Shown here in pieces: positions 29,979-30,092 of a stretch of 30,092 nt of DNA. The number at the start of each line of letters is the position of its first letter. The stretch's first letter is position 1. A program made the position numbers and the translations under genes. The notes beneath the pieces are model-generated. The model saw only the letters and a program-made list of their open reading frames with translations, was not told the origin of the DNA and ran no database searches. Origin of the DNA: JBAZCI01 sp041671025 (GTDB lineage: Bacteria > Patescibacteriota > Patescibacteriia > UBA10025); contig JBAZCI010000013.1 in NCBI GenBank assembly GCA_041671025.1, forward strand, positions 1 to 30,092, read 5' to 3'.

Positions 29979-30091
29979 TGTACTGACGTGACTTCCGGAG
30001 AACGCAGGATCGGTGTTCTTTTTCTCACCTTTTGAGTAACATCGAAACCGAGGTACTTCCCAAGCATTAAACGGGTGACTGACTCGGTAGC
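29975..30091 (-). CDS. possible C-terminus of a gene entering from the right
   Basis: On the minus strand one frame is open from the window edge to a TAA at 29975-29977 and gives 38 residues ending ILRSPEVTSVH, with a basic, protein-like composition (LGKYLGFDVTQKVRKRTP). It would converge on the methyltransferase gene and overlap its stop by four bases. Too short to identify; a second frame is also open, so this may be chance. Confidence 0.35.
   Translation of the reverse strand, partial: ATESVTRLMLGKYLGFDVTQKVRKRTPILRSPEVTSVH
29999..30023 (+). terminator. weak terminator-like hairpin after the def-fmt unit
   Basis: AGAAC (29999-30003) pairs with GTTCT (30015-30019) over an 11-base loop, followed by TTTT. 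It is 20 bases past the methyltransferase stop. The stem is short, and it would lie inside the possible minus-strand gene, so only one of the two may be real. Confidence 0.3.
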
Positions 30092-30092
30092 C

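Noticed and set aside
1..30092. Alternative genetic code with UGA as glycine.
   Set aside because: TGA ends alr, the permease, fmt and the small gene before dinB at exactly the expected C-termini, with the next start overlapping or adjacent.
1..30092. CRISPR arrays, insertion sequences, integrase or phage genes.
   Set aside because: No regularly spaced repeats, transposase-like or recombinase-like proteins were found in any frame.

Overview
This window is a compact, chromosomal stretch of bacterial DNA of moderate GC. It most resembles the Candidate Phyla Radiation (Patescibacteria, Parcubacteria-like groups). That placement is inference from gene content: alr-ddl-ftsQ in a row, a PilX-like/PulJ-like/large-prepilin trio, a cell-surface FG-GAP protein with FN3 and TSP1-like modules, a translin-family protein beside xseAB, an orphan CofE-like ligase, and many short proteins without obvious homologues. 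TGA ends several genes (alr, fmt, the permease), so the glycine-UGA code of Gracilibacteria and Absconditabacteria does not apply. I see no insertion sequence, CRISPR array, tRNA or rRNA.

Layout. 1-3.4 kb (+): cell-wall and division genes alr (cut at the left edge), ddl, ftsQ and a small membrane protein. 3.5-9.1 kb (-): a LytM/EnvC-type murein hydrolase with its own promoter, gltX behind an amino-acid permease, and dinB behind a small protein. 9.1-11 kb: an isolated zinc-finger gene with a strong ribosome binding site and a textbook terminator, an EamA transporter and a tiny two-helix membrane ORF. 11-17.5 kb: the surface region, a 637-residue FG-GAP protein (+) converging on a three-gene minor-pilin operon (-). 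17.5-19.8 kb (-): xseA-xseB-acidic protein-translin. 19.8-20.8 kb (+): an orphan locus with a four-helix membrane protein and a 51-codon ORF containing a 45-base hairpin. 20.8-21.5 kb (-): a WecG/TagA glycosyltransferase. 21.7-26.1 kb (+): a secreted lysozyme-like repeat protein, then LigB/MEMO-like, CofE-like, membrane protein and SDR. 26.1-30 kb (+): a helicase-dead PriA, def, fmt and a membrane-anchored methyltransferase, with a possible minus-strand gene entering from the right.

How the genes fit together. Many genes are translationally coupled by 1-4 base overlaps (alr/ddl, permease/gltX, large prepilin/PulJ-like, fmt/methyltransferase, membrane protein/SDR). Most predicted promoters put the -10 box only about 12-20 bases before an ATG that lacks a Shine-Dalgarno sequence, suggesting short or leaderless mRNAs. 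The zinc-finger gene and the orphan locus instead carry strong Shine-Dalgarno sequences.

The best candidates for something new are the FYVE/RING-like zinc finger, the prepilin with a two-helix membrane leader, the orphan hairpin locus, and the LigB-CofE-membrane-SDR cluster, which could be a folate or pterin module (hypothesis).
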